25,455 nucleotides of DNA from Plesiomonas sp051652165 (GCF_051652165.1 NZ_JBOFTR010000006.1:1-25455); one strand, 5' to 3'. Numbered from the stretch's first letter, positions 14,336 through 22,524 are shown. The notes: a model not told the origin generated them from the letters alone. Program-made: numbers and translations.

Positions 14336-14364
14336 AAAAAAGCCGGGTTTATCCCGGCTTTTTT
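14336..14364. terminator. Bidirectional terminator between rplQ and mscL
   Basis: A 12-bp stem (AAAAAAGCCGGG 14336-14347 with CCCGGCTTTTTT 14353-14364) and a 5-base loop TTTAT give a T tract on both strands. It closes the alpha operon from the left and the mscL transcript from the right. No gene is seen between it and the mscL stop codon. Confidence 0.93.
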
Positions 14365-14448
14365 ATATCTTGTGTTTGGTCTTGCTGTTTTTCTTTTGTT
14401 TTTTAATCCCACACTTTTTTTCAATATTCTATAGTTCTCTCTACTCTC

Positions 14449-14862
14449 TTATTTTTGTTGCTGTTTGAGTAAATCTCTGATTTCGATGAGCAATTTTTCT
14501 TGTGCGCTTGGCTCTATTACTGTGGGTTTCTCTTCTTGTGCATCTTCTTTGCGTTTTAAACGGTTAAGGGCTTTTATTGCAATAAAAATAGCAAAGGCGA
14601 CGATAGTAAAATCAAATAGTTGCTGTAAAAACATGCCGTAATTAAGCATCACGGCGGGAACGCCATCAGTAGCTTCACGTAAAATAAGGTGGAACTGTTT
14701 AAAGTCAATGCCACCAATGAGTAGTCCAAGTGGTGGCATAATAATGTCAGCGACGAGGGATGAGACTATTTTACCAAATGCAGCGCCAATAATGACACCT
14801 ACAGCAAGATCAACAACATTACCGCGCATAGCAAATTCACGAAACTCTTTTAAAAAGCTCAT
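14449..14862 (-). CDS. mscL: Large-conductance mechanosensitive channel MscL
   Basis: MscL is a homopentameric inner-membrane channel that opens under membrane tension and releases solutes during osmotic downshock. The product has 137 residues against 136 in E. coli. The N-terminal helix (MSFLKEFREFAMRGNVVDLAVG) runs into the first membrane segment (GVIIGAAFGKIVSSLVADIIMPPLGLLIGG), which forms the pore. A periplasmic loop and the second segment (LFDFTIVAFAIFIAIKALNRL) follow, with a charged C-terminal helix. The ATG has AGGA on the minus strand upstream. The gene lies after trkA, as in E. coli, but a hairpin lies between the two, so it may have its own promoter. Confidence 0.98.
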   Translation of the reverse strand: MSFLKEFREFAMRGNVVDLAVGVIIGAAFGKIVSSLVADIIMPPLGLLIGGIDFKQFHLILREATDGVPAVMLNYGMFLQQLFDFTIVAFAIFIAIKALNRLKRKEDAQEEKPTVIEPSAQEKLLIEIRDLLKQQQK

Positions 14863-14952
14863 TATATTTCCTATTAAGTAGTGTGAATATGAATGTTGAT
14901 ATTATGCTAGTTACTATATCTCTTTTGTTGCATGAGTTGATGATTGGTTTTA

Positions 14953-14986
14953 CAAAAAAAAGCAGAAGGATTTCTGCTTTTTTGAT
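14953..14986. terminator. Intrinsic terminator between trkA and mscL
   Basis: GCAGAA (14962-14967) pairs with TTCTGC (14972-14977) across a 4-base loop, with A tracts on one side and T tracts on the other. On the minus strand this ends the trkA transcript in a run of U; the reverse direction would also work. A weak extended -10 (TAGCATAAT on the minus strand, about 14900-14908) may serve mscL. Confidence 0.7.
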
Positions 14987-15005
14987 TATTGCGATAGAGT
15001 GCACG

Positions 15006-16382
15006 TTATAAGAAAAATGGGCTCGGCTGGAATAGACGTTCAACATCAGGAATGTGTTTTTTGTCAGTTAAAAACATGATGATATGATCACCTTGCTCAA
15101 TTGCAGTATCATCGTGGGCAATAAAAACATCTTCGCCACGAACAATTGCGCCAATAGTTGTTCCTGGTGGAAGACGGATTTCAGCTACAGTTCGGCCAAC
15201 TACTTTGGAGGTAGTTTCATCACCGTGAGCAATCGCTTCAATGGCTTCTGCCGCTCCACGCCGTAAAGATGAGACGCTAACAATATCTGCTTTTCTAACA
15301 TGTGTTAGTAGTGCTGAAATAGTTGCTTGTTGTGGGGAGATCGCAATGTCAATAACGCCACCTTGTACTAAATCAACGTAAGCTGTGCGTTGAATAAGTA
15401 CCATGGCTTTTTTTGCGCCTAATCTTTTTGCCAGCATGGCTGACATTATATTGGCTTCATCATCGTTGGTGATTGCAATAAAGACATCGATTTGTTCGAT
15501 ATGTTCTTCAGATAAAAGTTCTTGATCAGAAGCATCACCACAAAAAACAATGGTGTCGTGTAGCATTTCGGCGAGTTCTGCTGCCCGTTCAGGGTTTCGT
15601 TCGATAAGTTTTATGCTGTAGGTTTGTTCAAGACTTTTCGCTAATCCTGCGCCTATGTTACCTCCTCCAACAATCATCAGACGTTTATACGGTTTTTCTA
15701 ATCGCTGTAGTTCACTCATAACAGCACGAATATGGTGTGTGGCAGCAACAAAGAAAACTTCGTCATCGGCTTCAATAATGGTGGTACCTTGAGGACGAAT
15801 CGGGTGATCTTGACGAAAAATAGCAGCAACACGGGTATCAATGTGTGGCATATGTTCACGCAAAGCAGAGAGTGCGTTGCCAACAAGAGGCCCACCATAA
15901 TAGGCTTTAACTGCAACTAAACTAACTTTATCTTCTGCAAAATTAACAACTTGCAGTGCACCTGGGTATTCAATCAGTTTACGAATATAGTCAGTGACCA
16001 GTTGTTCTGGCGAAATTAAATAATCAATAGGTACTGCTTCATTATTAAATAAGCGATTTTGTTCTTTGATATATTCAGGCGCACGGATCCGGGCGATACG
16101 ATTTGGTGTGTTAAAAAGCGAGTAGGCAACTTGACAGGCGATCATGTTAGTTTCATCAGAGTTAGTGACAGCAACTAGCATATCGGTATCTTGTGCTCCT
16201 GCTTCACGTAATACACGTGGGTGTGCACCATGTCCGAGCACGACTCGAAGATCAAACTTATCTTGTAGTTGGCGTAACCGTTCAGGATCTTTATCGACAA
16301 TGGTAATGTCGTTATTCTCACCAACTAAGTTTTCAGCTAGCGTACCACCAACTTGACCAGCACCAAGGATAATGATTTTCAT
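15006..16382 (-). CDS. trkA: Trk potassium uptake system regulatory protein TrkA
   Basis: TrkA is a peripheral NAD(H)-binding protein on the cytoplasmic side that gates the TrkH or TrkG potassium channel. The 458-residue length equals E. coli. There are two tandem RCK units, each with a Rossmann domain: the first with GAGQVG at residues 7-12, the second with GGGNIG at 239-244. The first is followed by a C-terminal RCK subdomain (about 140-220) and the second by another ending the protein (LFQPSPFFL). The channel subunit is not in the window. The gene is 24 bases downstream of rsmB on the same strand, probably in one transcript. Confidence 0.98.
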   Translation of the reverse strand: MKIIILGAGQVGGTLAENLVGENNDITIVDKDPERLRQLQDKFDLRVVLGHGAHPRVLREAGAQDTDMLVAVTNSDETNMIACQVAYSLFNTPNRIARIRAPEYIKEQNRLFNNEAVPIDYLISPEQLVTDYIRKLIEYPGALQVVNFAEDKVSLVAVKAYYGGPLVGNALSALREHMPHIDTRVAAIFRQDHPIRPQGTTIIEADDEVFFVAATHHIRAVMSELQRLEKPYKRLMIVGGGNIGAGLAKSLEQTYSIKLIERNPERAAELAEMLHDTIVFCGDASDQELLSEEHIEQIDVFIAITNDDEANIMSAMLAKRLGAKKAMVLIQRTAYVDLVQGGVIDIAISPQQATISALLTHVRKADIVSVSSLRRGAAEAIEAIAHGDETTSKVVGRTVAEIRLPPGTTIGAIVRGEDVFIAHDDTAIEQGDHIIMFLTDKKHIPDVERLFQPSPFFL

Positions 16383-16406
16383 GAGGTTTTTTCCATGTCT
16401 TTGCGG

Positions 16407-17696
16407 TTAGAGGCTTTTTTTCAATTTGGCATAGAAAAAACCATCACCACTGAGGGTATCAGGGAGAAGTTGCCAATATGGAGGTGTCTCAGTATAAAGA
16501 TCTACACGTTGAGCATCAGGTGTACGTTGCAGAAAATCATCAATTTGTAGGGCATTTTCTTCTGGCAATATAGAGCATGTTGCGTAAATTAGTGTGCCAC
16601 CAGGTTTGAGTTGTTGCCAGTTAGCATCAAGAATTTCACGCTGTAGTGTGGTCAAGGTTGCAATATCATCATCACGGCGCAGCCATTTAATATCGGGATG
16701 ACGGCGAATTACGCCAGTTGCCGAGCAAGGCGCATCAAGCAAAATTCGGTCAAATTGTTCACCTTGCCACCATTGTTTCGGGGTTCGGCCATCACCACAG
16801 ATAAGAGTTGCTTGTTGTTGCAGACGGTTTAGGTTTTCTTGTACCCGATTGAGGCGATTTTGTTCGACATCAACTGCCACCACTCGTGCTTGTGGTGCTG
16901 CTTCCAGTATGTGAGTCGTTTTTCCACCCGGTGCAGCACAAACATCGAGGATCAGTTCATGATTTTGTGGCGCGAGCAGATCGATGGCGTGTTGAGCTGA
17001 AACGTCTTGTACGGTGATCCAGCCAAGATCAAAGCCTGGCAAGGCCGTGACTGCACTGGGTATCGTCAGACAAATTGCATCGGCTTGCAATGGATGTGCA
17101 GTGGCTTCTATCTCTTGTTGTTGTAACAGAGCAAGATATTGATCTCGCGTGTTGTGTTGACGGTTTACACGTAGCCACATCGGAGGTTTTTGATTGTTAT
17201 TGTGTAAAATAGTCGCCCATTCTTCTGGATATGCGGCCCGTAAACGTTTTACAAACCACTGTGGATGTAAGCAATTATCAGCGGTTTTTTGATCGCTAAT
17301 ACGCAATATTTCAGTACTTTCACGCTGAAACCGGCGTAGCACACCATTCACTAATCCACGTAATGCTGGACGTTTTAAATTTACTACTGCATTGACACAT
17401 TCACCGACGGCTGCATGGGGAGGAATGCGGGTATAAATTTGTTGATATAACCCGATTAACAGTAGCTGGTGAACTATGCGTTGTTTACCGGTGAGTGGTT
17501 TATCCATGAGCTGTTTTAAACAGCTTTCTAGCCGAGGTAAGACACGTAGAGTGCCAAAACAGAGTTCTTGTAATAGTGCATGGTCACGTTCAGCAATCTG
17601 TTGCTGTAATTTTGGTAACACACTACTCAGAGAAAGGCCGCGATCAAGTACTTGGTAGATCGCTTCGGCCGCAGCCGCACGTAAATTTATTTTCAT
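16407..17696 (-). CDS. rsmB: 16S rRNA m5C967 methyltransferase RsmB
   Basis: RsmB methylates C967 of 16S rRNA using S-adenosylmethionine. The product has 429 residues, as in E. coli. The N-terminal part (about 1-140) is a NusB-like RNA-binding domain starting MKINLRAAAAEAIYQVLDRG. The SAM site DVCAAPGGKTTHILE lies around residue 251, motif IV (LLDAPCSATGVIRRHPD) gives Cys324 and motif VI (YATCSILPEEN) gives Cys374; these are the two cysteines used by this enzyme family. The gene starts about 60 bases after fmt ends, but a terminator stands between them. Confidence 0.98.
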   Translation of the reverse strand: MKINLRAAAAEAIYQVLDRGLSLSSVLPKLQQQIAERDHALLQELCFGTLRVLPRLESCLKQLMDKPLTGKQRIVHQLLLIGLYQQIYTRIPPHAAVGECVNAVVNLKRPALRGLVNGVLRRFQRESTEILRISDQKTADNCLHPQWFVKRLRAAYPEEWATILHNNNQKPPMWLRVNRQHNTRDQYLALLQQQEIEATAHPLQADAICLTIPSAVTALPGFDLGWITVQDVSAQHAIDLLAPQNHELILDVCAAPGGKTTHILEAAPQARVVAVDVEQNRLNRVQENLNRLQQQATLICGDGRTPKQWWQGEQFDRILLDAPCSATGVIRRHPDIKWLRRDDDIATLTTLQREILDANWQQLKPGGTLIYATCSILPEENALQIDDFLQRTPDAQRVDLYTETPPYWQLLPDTLSGDGFFYAKLKKSL

Positions 17697-17728
17697 AGCA
17701 ACCCAATCAGAGTCATTAAATAGTGATC

Positions 17729-17751
17729 AAAAAAAGCCGGCAATGCCGGCT
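17729..17751 (-). terminator. Intrinsic terminator between fmt and rsmB
   Basis: AGCCGGC (17735-17741) and GCCGGCT (17745-17751) form a perfect 7-bp stem with a 3-base loop. On the minus strand the stem is followed by seven T (17729-17735 as A on the plus strand). It would end the def-fmt transcript before rsmB. Confidence 0.82.
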
Positions 17752-17759
17752 ATCGATAA

Positions 17760-18707
17760 TTAGGCGAGGATATTTCCGGGGATAAACCATTCACGGCGTG
17801 AGTTCAGGAGATCCTGAATAGCCATGGGTTTTTTCCCTGGTGGTTGCAGTGTGATCAGGTTCAGTATGCCGGAGCCGGTAGCGACATAAATACCATGCTT
17901 ATCGGCCTGTAATAGGGTTCCGGGGTGCGTGTTATGGGAAGTATTGATGGCTTCCACACTCCAAACTTTGATATTTTGATCGGCAACAGAAAAATAGCTT
18001 ATAGGCCATGGATTAAACGCTCTGACACAGCGCGCTAGAAACTCTGCCGGTTGTTGCCAATCAAGTTTAGCTTCCTCCTTGGAGAGTTTTTCTGCGTAGG
18101 TTACATCAGCCTCATTTTGTACTTGAGGATGTGCTGTTCCGTCAGCAAGTTGCGTCAGTGTATCGAGTAAAGCTGCTGGCCCCATGCCAGCTAATTTCTG
18201 GTAGAGCGAGGCACTGGTTTCAGTCGGTTCTATCGCACAAGAAACTTTATGCAGCATATCACCGGTATCAAGGCCAATATCCATTTGCATAATGGTGATC
18301 CCCGTATAGGTATCACCAGCCCAGATAGCACGTTGGATTGGTGCAGCACCACGCCAGCGTGGAAGCAGAGAACCATGTACGTTGATACAGCCTAAGCGCG
18401 GCATATTGAGCACTGCTTGCGGTAAAATTAAGCCATAGGCAACAACCACTAAAATATCGGCATTCAAGGCAGCCAATGGCGTTTGATGCTCTTCTTTGCG
18501 CAGGGTTGGTGGTTGGAATACAGGGATAGCATGTTGCTGTGCCAGCACTTTTACCGGGCTTGCGGTGAGTTTTTTCCCGCGCCCAGCAGGGCGATCAGGT
18601 TGAGTATACACACCAACAATCTGATGCGGTGAGGCGAGTAAAGCCTCAAGATGGCGCGCAGCAAAGTCAGGTGTACCGGCAAAAACGATCCGTAGTGATT
18701 GGCTCAA
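17760..18707 (-). CDS. fmt: Methionyl-tRNA formyltransferase
   Basis: Fmt formylates the amino group of methionyl-initiator tRNA with 10-formyl-tetrahydrofolate. The product has 315 residues, as in E. coli. The N-terminal catalytic domain (about 1-200) contains the signature INVHGSLLPRWRGAAPIQ (residues 108-125) and GLDTGDML, supplying the Asn, His and Asp of the active site. A C-terminal tRNA-binding domain ends LLNSRREWFIPGNILA. The start is TTG at 18707: the def stop lies in frame just upstream, there is no ATG, GGAG is 7 bases away, and MSQSLRIVFAGTPDFAARHLE aligns with E. coli from the first residues. It lies 12 bases downstream of def. Confidence 0.96.
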   Translation of the reverse strand: MSQSLRIVFAGTPDFAARHLEALLASPHQIVGVYTQPDRPAGRGKKLTASPVKVLAQQHAIPVFQPPTLRKEEHQTPLAALNADILVVVAYGLILPQAVLNMPRLGCINVHGSLLPRWRGAAPIQRAIWAGDTYTGITIMQMDIGLDTGDMLHKVSCAIEPTETSASLYQKLAGMGPAALLDTLTQLADGTAHPQVQNEADVTYAEKLSKEEAKLDWQQPAEFLARCVRAFNPWPISYFSVADQNIKVWSVEAINTSHNTHPGTLLQADKHGIYVATGSGILNLITLQPPGKKPMAIQDLLNSRREWFIPGNILA

Positions 18708-18719
18708 AGCGTAGCTCCG

Positions 18720-19232
18720 TTAAGACTGTCGACGAGATTGCTTATCCATCTTCTCGATTTTCTGGCGGATACGTTGACGTTTCAGTGGGGATAAATAGTC
18801 AACAAACAGAGTGCCTTCGAGGTGATCCATTTCATGTTGGATACAGATAGCAAGCAGATCATCTGCTTCGAGCTCAAAAGGCTGGCCTTCATAATTTAAT
18901 GCTCGAATTTTAACGCTTTCGGCACGTGCCACAAGTGCGCGTGAGCCAGGTACGGAAAGGCAGCCCTCTTCGATACCGGTATCGCCGGATTTTTCGATTA
19001 ATTCAGGGTTGATCAGAACAAGGCGTTCATTACGATCTTCTGAAAGATCAATCACAACAATTCGTTGATGGATATTGACTTGCGTAGCAGCAAGCCCGAT
19101 ACCCTCTTCTTCGTACATGGTATCGAACATATCATCAACAATACGCTGAATTTCAGGTGTGACATCAGCAACAGGCACTGCTTTAGTGCGCAGTCGCTCG
19201 TCGGGAAAATGTAATACTTGCAATATCGCCAT
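18720..19232 (-). CDS. def: Peptide deformylase
   Basis: Peptide deformylase removes the formyl group from new proteins and depends on Fe2+ at its active site. The product has 170 residues against 169 in E. coli. All three motifs are present: GIGLAATQ (residues 44-51), EGCLS with Cys91, and QHEMDH with His133, Glu134 and His137. Cys91 and the two histidines bind the metal. The ATG is at the end of a short upstream gap shared with the divergent LysM gene, and fmt follows 12 bases after the stop, as in E. coli, joining the two opposing steps of formyl-methionine use. Confidence 0.98.
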   Translation of the reverse strand: MAILQVLHFPDERLRTKAVPVADVTPEIQRIVDDMFDTMYEEEGIGLAATQVNIHQRIVVIDLSEDRNERLVLINPELIEKSGDTGIEEGCLSVPGSRALVARAESVKIRALNYEGQPFELEADDLLAICIQHEMDHLEGTLFVDYLSPLKRQRIRQKIEKMDKQSRRQS

Positions 19233-19279
19233 AAGAGTCTTGGAACTGCACCTTGATTTTTAAACCGATAATCAGTCTC

Positions 19280-19309
19280 ATTCTAGACATTTTAACCCTT
19301 GATTGACAG
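19280..19309 (-). promoter_or_regulatory. Candidate def-fmt promoter
   Basis: On the minus strand a -35-like CTGTCA (19304-19309) and a -10-like TAGAAT (19280-19285) are 18 bases apart, in the gap between the divergent def and LysM genes. On the plus strand TTGACA (19303-19308) overlaps the same position. Both calls are by consensus only. Confidence 0.4.
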
Positions 19310-19348
19310 CATTTGGTGATTAACCATTTTATGGAAGGATTAAATGCC

Positions 19349-20398
19349 GTGAAGTTTCGCTGGCTATATCTATTTTTGTTGTTGCCATGGCTGAGTATAA
19401 GTGCTCCTCAGTTAAAAGATCATCATCCTTCTGAATATATTGTCAAGCGGGGAGACACATTATGGGATATTGCAGGGCGGTTTTTAACTCAACCATGGCG
19501 CTGGCCTGAAATTTGGCAAACGAATCAGCAAATTGCTGATCCACATTGGATCTATCCAGGAGATCGCCTGTTTTTACGTTGGATAAATGGTAAACCGGTG
19601 CTGACTAAAGATCCTCGTGTGCAAAATGCGTATTCAGGCTTAACGCCGGTGCCGGTGCTCGATGTAGGCCGCTTACTAACGTATGTGAATCAGCAGCAAA
19701 TTATTGACCAAAAAGCGTTGTCAGATCTTCCGCGAGTCATTGGTAATAATGATGGTCAACGCCGTATTACCGGAGGACGACCACTGTATGTTGATGGTCT
19801 GTTGGTTGCTGGGCAGCGTTATGCGGTATTCCGTGCTCAGTTACCGGTAAAAAATAAGGATAACAAACTGCTCGGGGTCAGAATGTCGAGAGTCGCCACT
19901 ATTGAAGCGGTTGATAGTGGTGTTGTTAGTGGCGCGCTCGTGGTAGGTGATCCACTGCTTGAGATTATTGCCGGAGATGTTGTGTTGCCAGAAGCTGACG
20001 CCGAAGCCTATTCAACAAATATGGCTTTGCGAGCAGCAACGCTGACACAAGCAAACGTGTTGGAGAACGCTAATCAAAGTGAGTGGATGACACCGCGTGA
20101 TATTGTCGTGCTAGATTCGGGTACTGAGCAAGGAGTGAAAGCAGGGGATGTATTTTTAATCCGGCACCCCGGTTTGGCAACGGTCTCAACCCGTGAAGGG
20201 CGTAAACTTGCACAAGATGCAAGTGTTGGTCAACGTTGGATTGATCGTAAAGACGAGCATTTACCCGGCGAATTTGTTGGGCAACTGGTGGTATTTCAAG
20301 TTACGGGTAAACTCAGCCTTGGCCTGATTATGTCGTTACAAGAGCCAACACGCGTTGGTGCTGAGATAGTTAGCCCTCGTTATGCCGAATCATCTTGA
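19349..20398 (+). CDS. Secreted LysM-domain protein next to dprA
   Basis: This 349-residue protein has a likely signal peptide (KFRWLYLFLLLPWLSISA, residues 2-19) followed by one LysM peptidoglycan-binding domain at about 29-77 (YIVKRGDTLWDIAGRFL, then WIYPGDRLFL). The remaining 270 residues show no known domain I can recognise. I prefer GTG 19349 because GGAAGGA at 19333-19339 is 9 bases away; an ATG at 19331 is also possible and would lengthen the signal peptide. Genes of this type commonly stand between def and dprA in Vibrio and Aeromonas-like bacteria, and E. coli lacks it. Its last 17 bases overlap dprA. The function is not known to me. Confidence 0.85.
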   Translation: MKFRWLYLFLLLPWLSISAPQLKDHHPSEYIVKRGDTLWDIAGRFLTQPWRWPEIWQTNQQIADPHWIYPGDRLFLRWINGKPVLTKDPRVQNAYSGLTPVPVLDVGRLLTYVNQQQIIDQKALSDLPRVIGNNDGQRRITGGRPLYVDGLLVAGQRYAVFRAQLPVKNKDNKLLGVRMSRVATIEAVDSGVVSGALVVGDPLLEIIAGDVVLPEADAEAYSTNMALRAATLTQANVLENANQSEWMTPRDIVVLDSGTEQGVKAGDVFLIRHPGLATVSTREGRKLAQDASVGQRWIDRKDEHLPGEFVGQLVVFQVTGKLSLGLIMSLQEPTRVGAEIVSPRYAESS

Positions 20399-21488
20399 TA
20401 CTTGGCTGCGTTTATACAGCGTACCGGGTATGGGGCCGATACGTATTCAGCAGCTTCTTTCCCGTTATTCTATTGCAGAACTGCGCCTATTTGACCAATG
20501 TGCATGGAGAAACATAGGGTGGAGTGATAGCCAAATTCAGTATTGGTTTAAACAATCTTTGGCTATTGTTGATAGCTGTAAACTCTGGGAAGAAAAACCT
20601 GACTGCCACATTATTACATTTGACTCACCGTTTTATCCTTCATTATTAAAAGAGATTTCAGCACCACCACCGGCATTGTTTGTGCAGGGTTTTCCACATG
20701 TATTAATGCGTCCGCAATTGGCCATGGTAGGAAGCCGTCATTGCACTGCTTACGGTCAACAGTGGGCCAGCTATTTTGCCAGCGAGTTTGCTCGGGCCGG
20801 TATTGTTGTGACCAGTGGATTAGCATTGGGTATTGATGCGTTTTGTCATAAAGCGGTGTTGGAGGCAAAGGGCGCTACCGTTGCGGTGCTTGGGTCTGGT
20901 TTACAGAAGCTCTATCCTGCACAGCATGCTTCTCTTGCGGCCCGCATTTGCGCACAAGGTGGCGCGGTAATTTCTGAGTTTTTCCCCCAGCAGGCTGCAA
21001 GACCGGAATATTTCCCACGGCGTAATCGTATTATCAGTGGGTTATCAGTCGGGTTATTGGTGGTTGAGGCAACAGAGTCGAGTGGTTCGCTGATTTCAGC
21101 ACGTTATGCATTAGAGCAGGGGCGTGAGGTTTTTGCACTGCCAGGGGCTGTGGGGCAGGGTGCGAGTAAAGGGTGTCACCAACTCATCAAGCAAGGCGCT
21201 TGGTTGGTGGAAACACCCAGTGATGTTTTAGAGCAGCTGAGTAACCTAATTTGTTGGGTAAATGAACAGCAACAAGAATTAAATGATGATCCCGTGGTTG
21301 AGCAATTGCCATTTGCTGAGGTGTTAGCTACCGTAACGGAAGAAGTTACACCTGTAGATGTTGTCGCTGAACGTACCGGTCAGTCTGTTTCTGATGTTTT
21401 GGTAAAATTACTGGAGCTTGAGTTAACGGGCTGGATCACAGCAGTACCTGGCGGCTATGTCCGAATTAGGAGGACAGGCCATGTTTGA
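20382..21488 (+). CDS. dprA: DNA processing protein DprA (Smf)
   Basis: DprA binds incoming single-stranded DNA during transformation and loads RecA. The product has 368 residues (E. coli 374). After an N-terminal helical domain, the Rossmann-like DNA-binding domain has the motifs MVGSRHCTAYG (115-125), SGLALGIDAFCHKAVL (145-160), VAVLGSG (167-173), PRRNRIISGLS (212-222) and SGSLISARYALEQGREVFALPG. A C-terminal winged-helix domain follows (about 310-368, ending RIRRTGHV). The start ATG at 20382 is inside the LysM gene, 17 bases before its stop, so translation is probably coupled. The smg start lies inside its last codons. Confidence 0.97.
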   Translation: MPNHLDTWLRLYSVPGMGPIRIQQLLSRYSIAELRLFDQCAWRNIGWSDSQIQYWFKQSLAIVDSCKLWEEKPDCHIITFDSPFYPSLLKEISAPPPALFVQGFPHVLMRPQLAMVGSRHCTAYGQQWASYFASEFARAGIVVTSGLALGIDAFCHKAVLEAKGATVAVLGSGLQKLYPAQHASLAARICAQGGAVISEFFPQQAARPEYFPRRNRIISGLSVGLLVVEATESSGSLISARYALEQGREVFALPGAVGQGASKGCHQLIKQGAWLVETPSDVLEQLSNLICWVNEQQQELNDDPVVEQLPFAEVLATVTEEVTPVDVVAERTGQSVSDVLVKLLELELTGWITAVPGGYVRIRRTGHV

Positions 21489-21954
21489 TGTATTGATGTA
21501 CTTATTTGAAACCTACGTGCATACCGAACAAGAAATGCGCGTTGATCAAGATATCTTAACTGATGAGCTCTCAAGAGCGGGATTTCATCAGGATGATATA
21601 AATAAAGCACTTATCTGGTTGGAAAAACTGGCTGAACTGCAAGAAAGTGATATCAAGCCTTATTTACTGGCCCCTGCACCTAATACCGTGCGCATTTATA
21701 CACAAGAAGAAGAGACTAAGATCTCGTTAACGTGTAGGGGTTTTTTACTGTTTCTTGAACAAATTCAAGTGCTCGATTCAGATACTCGAGAAATGGTGAT
21801 TGATAGAGTCATGGAGATCGAGTCAGACGAGCTGGATTTGGAAGATGTAAAGTGGGTCATCTTGATGGTGTTGTTTAATGTTCCCGGACATGAAAGTGCA
21901 TATGAAAAGATGGAAGAACTTCTTTTCGATGCCAATGAGGGGTTACAGCACTAA
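21481..21954 (+). CDS. smg: Smg family protein, function unknown
   Basis: Smg is a conserved acidic cytoplasmic protein of unknown function that follows dprA in many gammaproteobacteria. The ATG at 21481 (MFDVLMYLFETYVHTEQEMR) gives 157 residues, the E. coli length. An upstream start at 21457 would add eight residues and is not supported by alignment. AGGAGGACAGGCC directly upstream serves as ribosome-binding site. The core SLTCRGFLLFLEQIQVLDSDTREMVIDR and the tail EELLFDANEGLQH are highly typical. The gene overlaps dprA by 8 bases and abuts yrdD with no gap. Confidence 0.95.
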   Translation: MFDVLMYLFETYVHTEQEMRVDQDILTDELSRAGFHQDDINKALIWLEKLAELQESDIKPYLLAPAPNTVRIYTQEEETKISLTCRGFLLFLEQIQVLDSDTREMVIDRVMEIESDELDLEDVKWVILMVLFNVPGHESAYEKMEELLFDANEGLQH

Positions 21955-22524
21955 ATGAACCGTAAAGACACACTGTTTCCGGTGAAAGATACCGCAGATT
22001 GCTGCCCTGAATGCGGTGCACTTTTGCAAATTAAGCAAGGTAAACGTGGGCTGTTTCTTGGTTGTAGTGCTTATCCTGCATGTCATTATTTGCAGCCTGT
22101 ACAGGCGCGTGAAAGTGTCATTGTAAAAAGTCTTGATGGCGTATTATGCACTGAATGTGGGCAGACAATGGTGTTGCGCCAAGGAAGATACGGCATGTTC
22201 ATTAGCTGTTCGGCTTATCCATCTTGTGAGTACACACAATCTTTGGAAGCGCCAACAGACATGGATATTACTTGCCCTCAGTGCCTAAAAGGGCATTTAG
22301 TGCAACGTCGCTCGCGTTATGGCAAAACATTTTATGGGTGTAATCATTACCCAAGTTGTCAGTTTATTATCAATTTTAAACCCGTACAGGGGGAGTGCTC
22401 GCAATGCCACTACCCTTTATTGCAAGAACGAAAAACAGCACAGGGAATAAAGCAGCAGTGCGCCAGCAAATGTTGTGGAGCATGGGTTGTTTTGGGGGAT
22501 GACAAAAAACAGACGGCTGACTGA
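21955..22524 (+). CDS. yrdD: Topoisomerase I-type zinc-ribbon protein YrdD
   Basis: This 189-residue protein is made of four C4 zinc ribbons resembling the C-terminal domains of DNA topoisomerase I, without its catalytic core. The cysteine groups are 17/20/37/43, 65/68/85/91, 107/110/129/135 and 148/151/169/173. The first three have the characteristic pattern CxxC, a basic stretch, then G or S plus CxxYPxC. The fourth is less regular (CSQC, then CASKCC). E. coli YrdD is slightly shorter. The ATG follows the smg TAA without a base between, so the two genes are probably co-translated. DNA or RNA binding is likely, but no specific role is established. Confidence 0.9.
   Translation: MNRKDTLFPVKDTADCCPECGALLQIKQGKRGLFLGCSAYPACHYLQPVQARESVIVKSLDGVLCTECGQTMVLRQGRYGMFISCSAYPSCEYTQSLEAPTDMDITCPQCLKGHLVQRRSRYGKTFYGCNHYPSCQFIINFKPVQGECSQCHYPLLQERKTAQGIKQQCASKCCGAWVVLGDDKKQTAD

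Noticed and set aside
14176..14424. A minus-strand frame of 82 codons near rplQ, considered as arfA
   Set aside because: It runs through the terminator and antisense to rplQ, and its residues do not resemble ArfA.
21457..21480. Upstream in-frame start for smg
   Set aside because: It adds eight residues absent from the family; AGGAGG directly before 21481 supports the ATG there.
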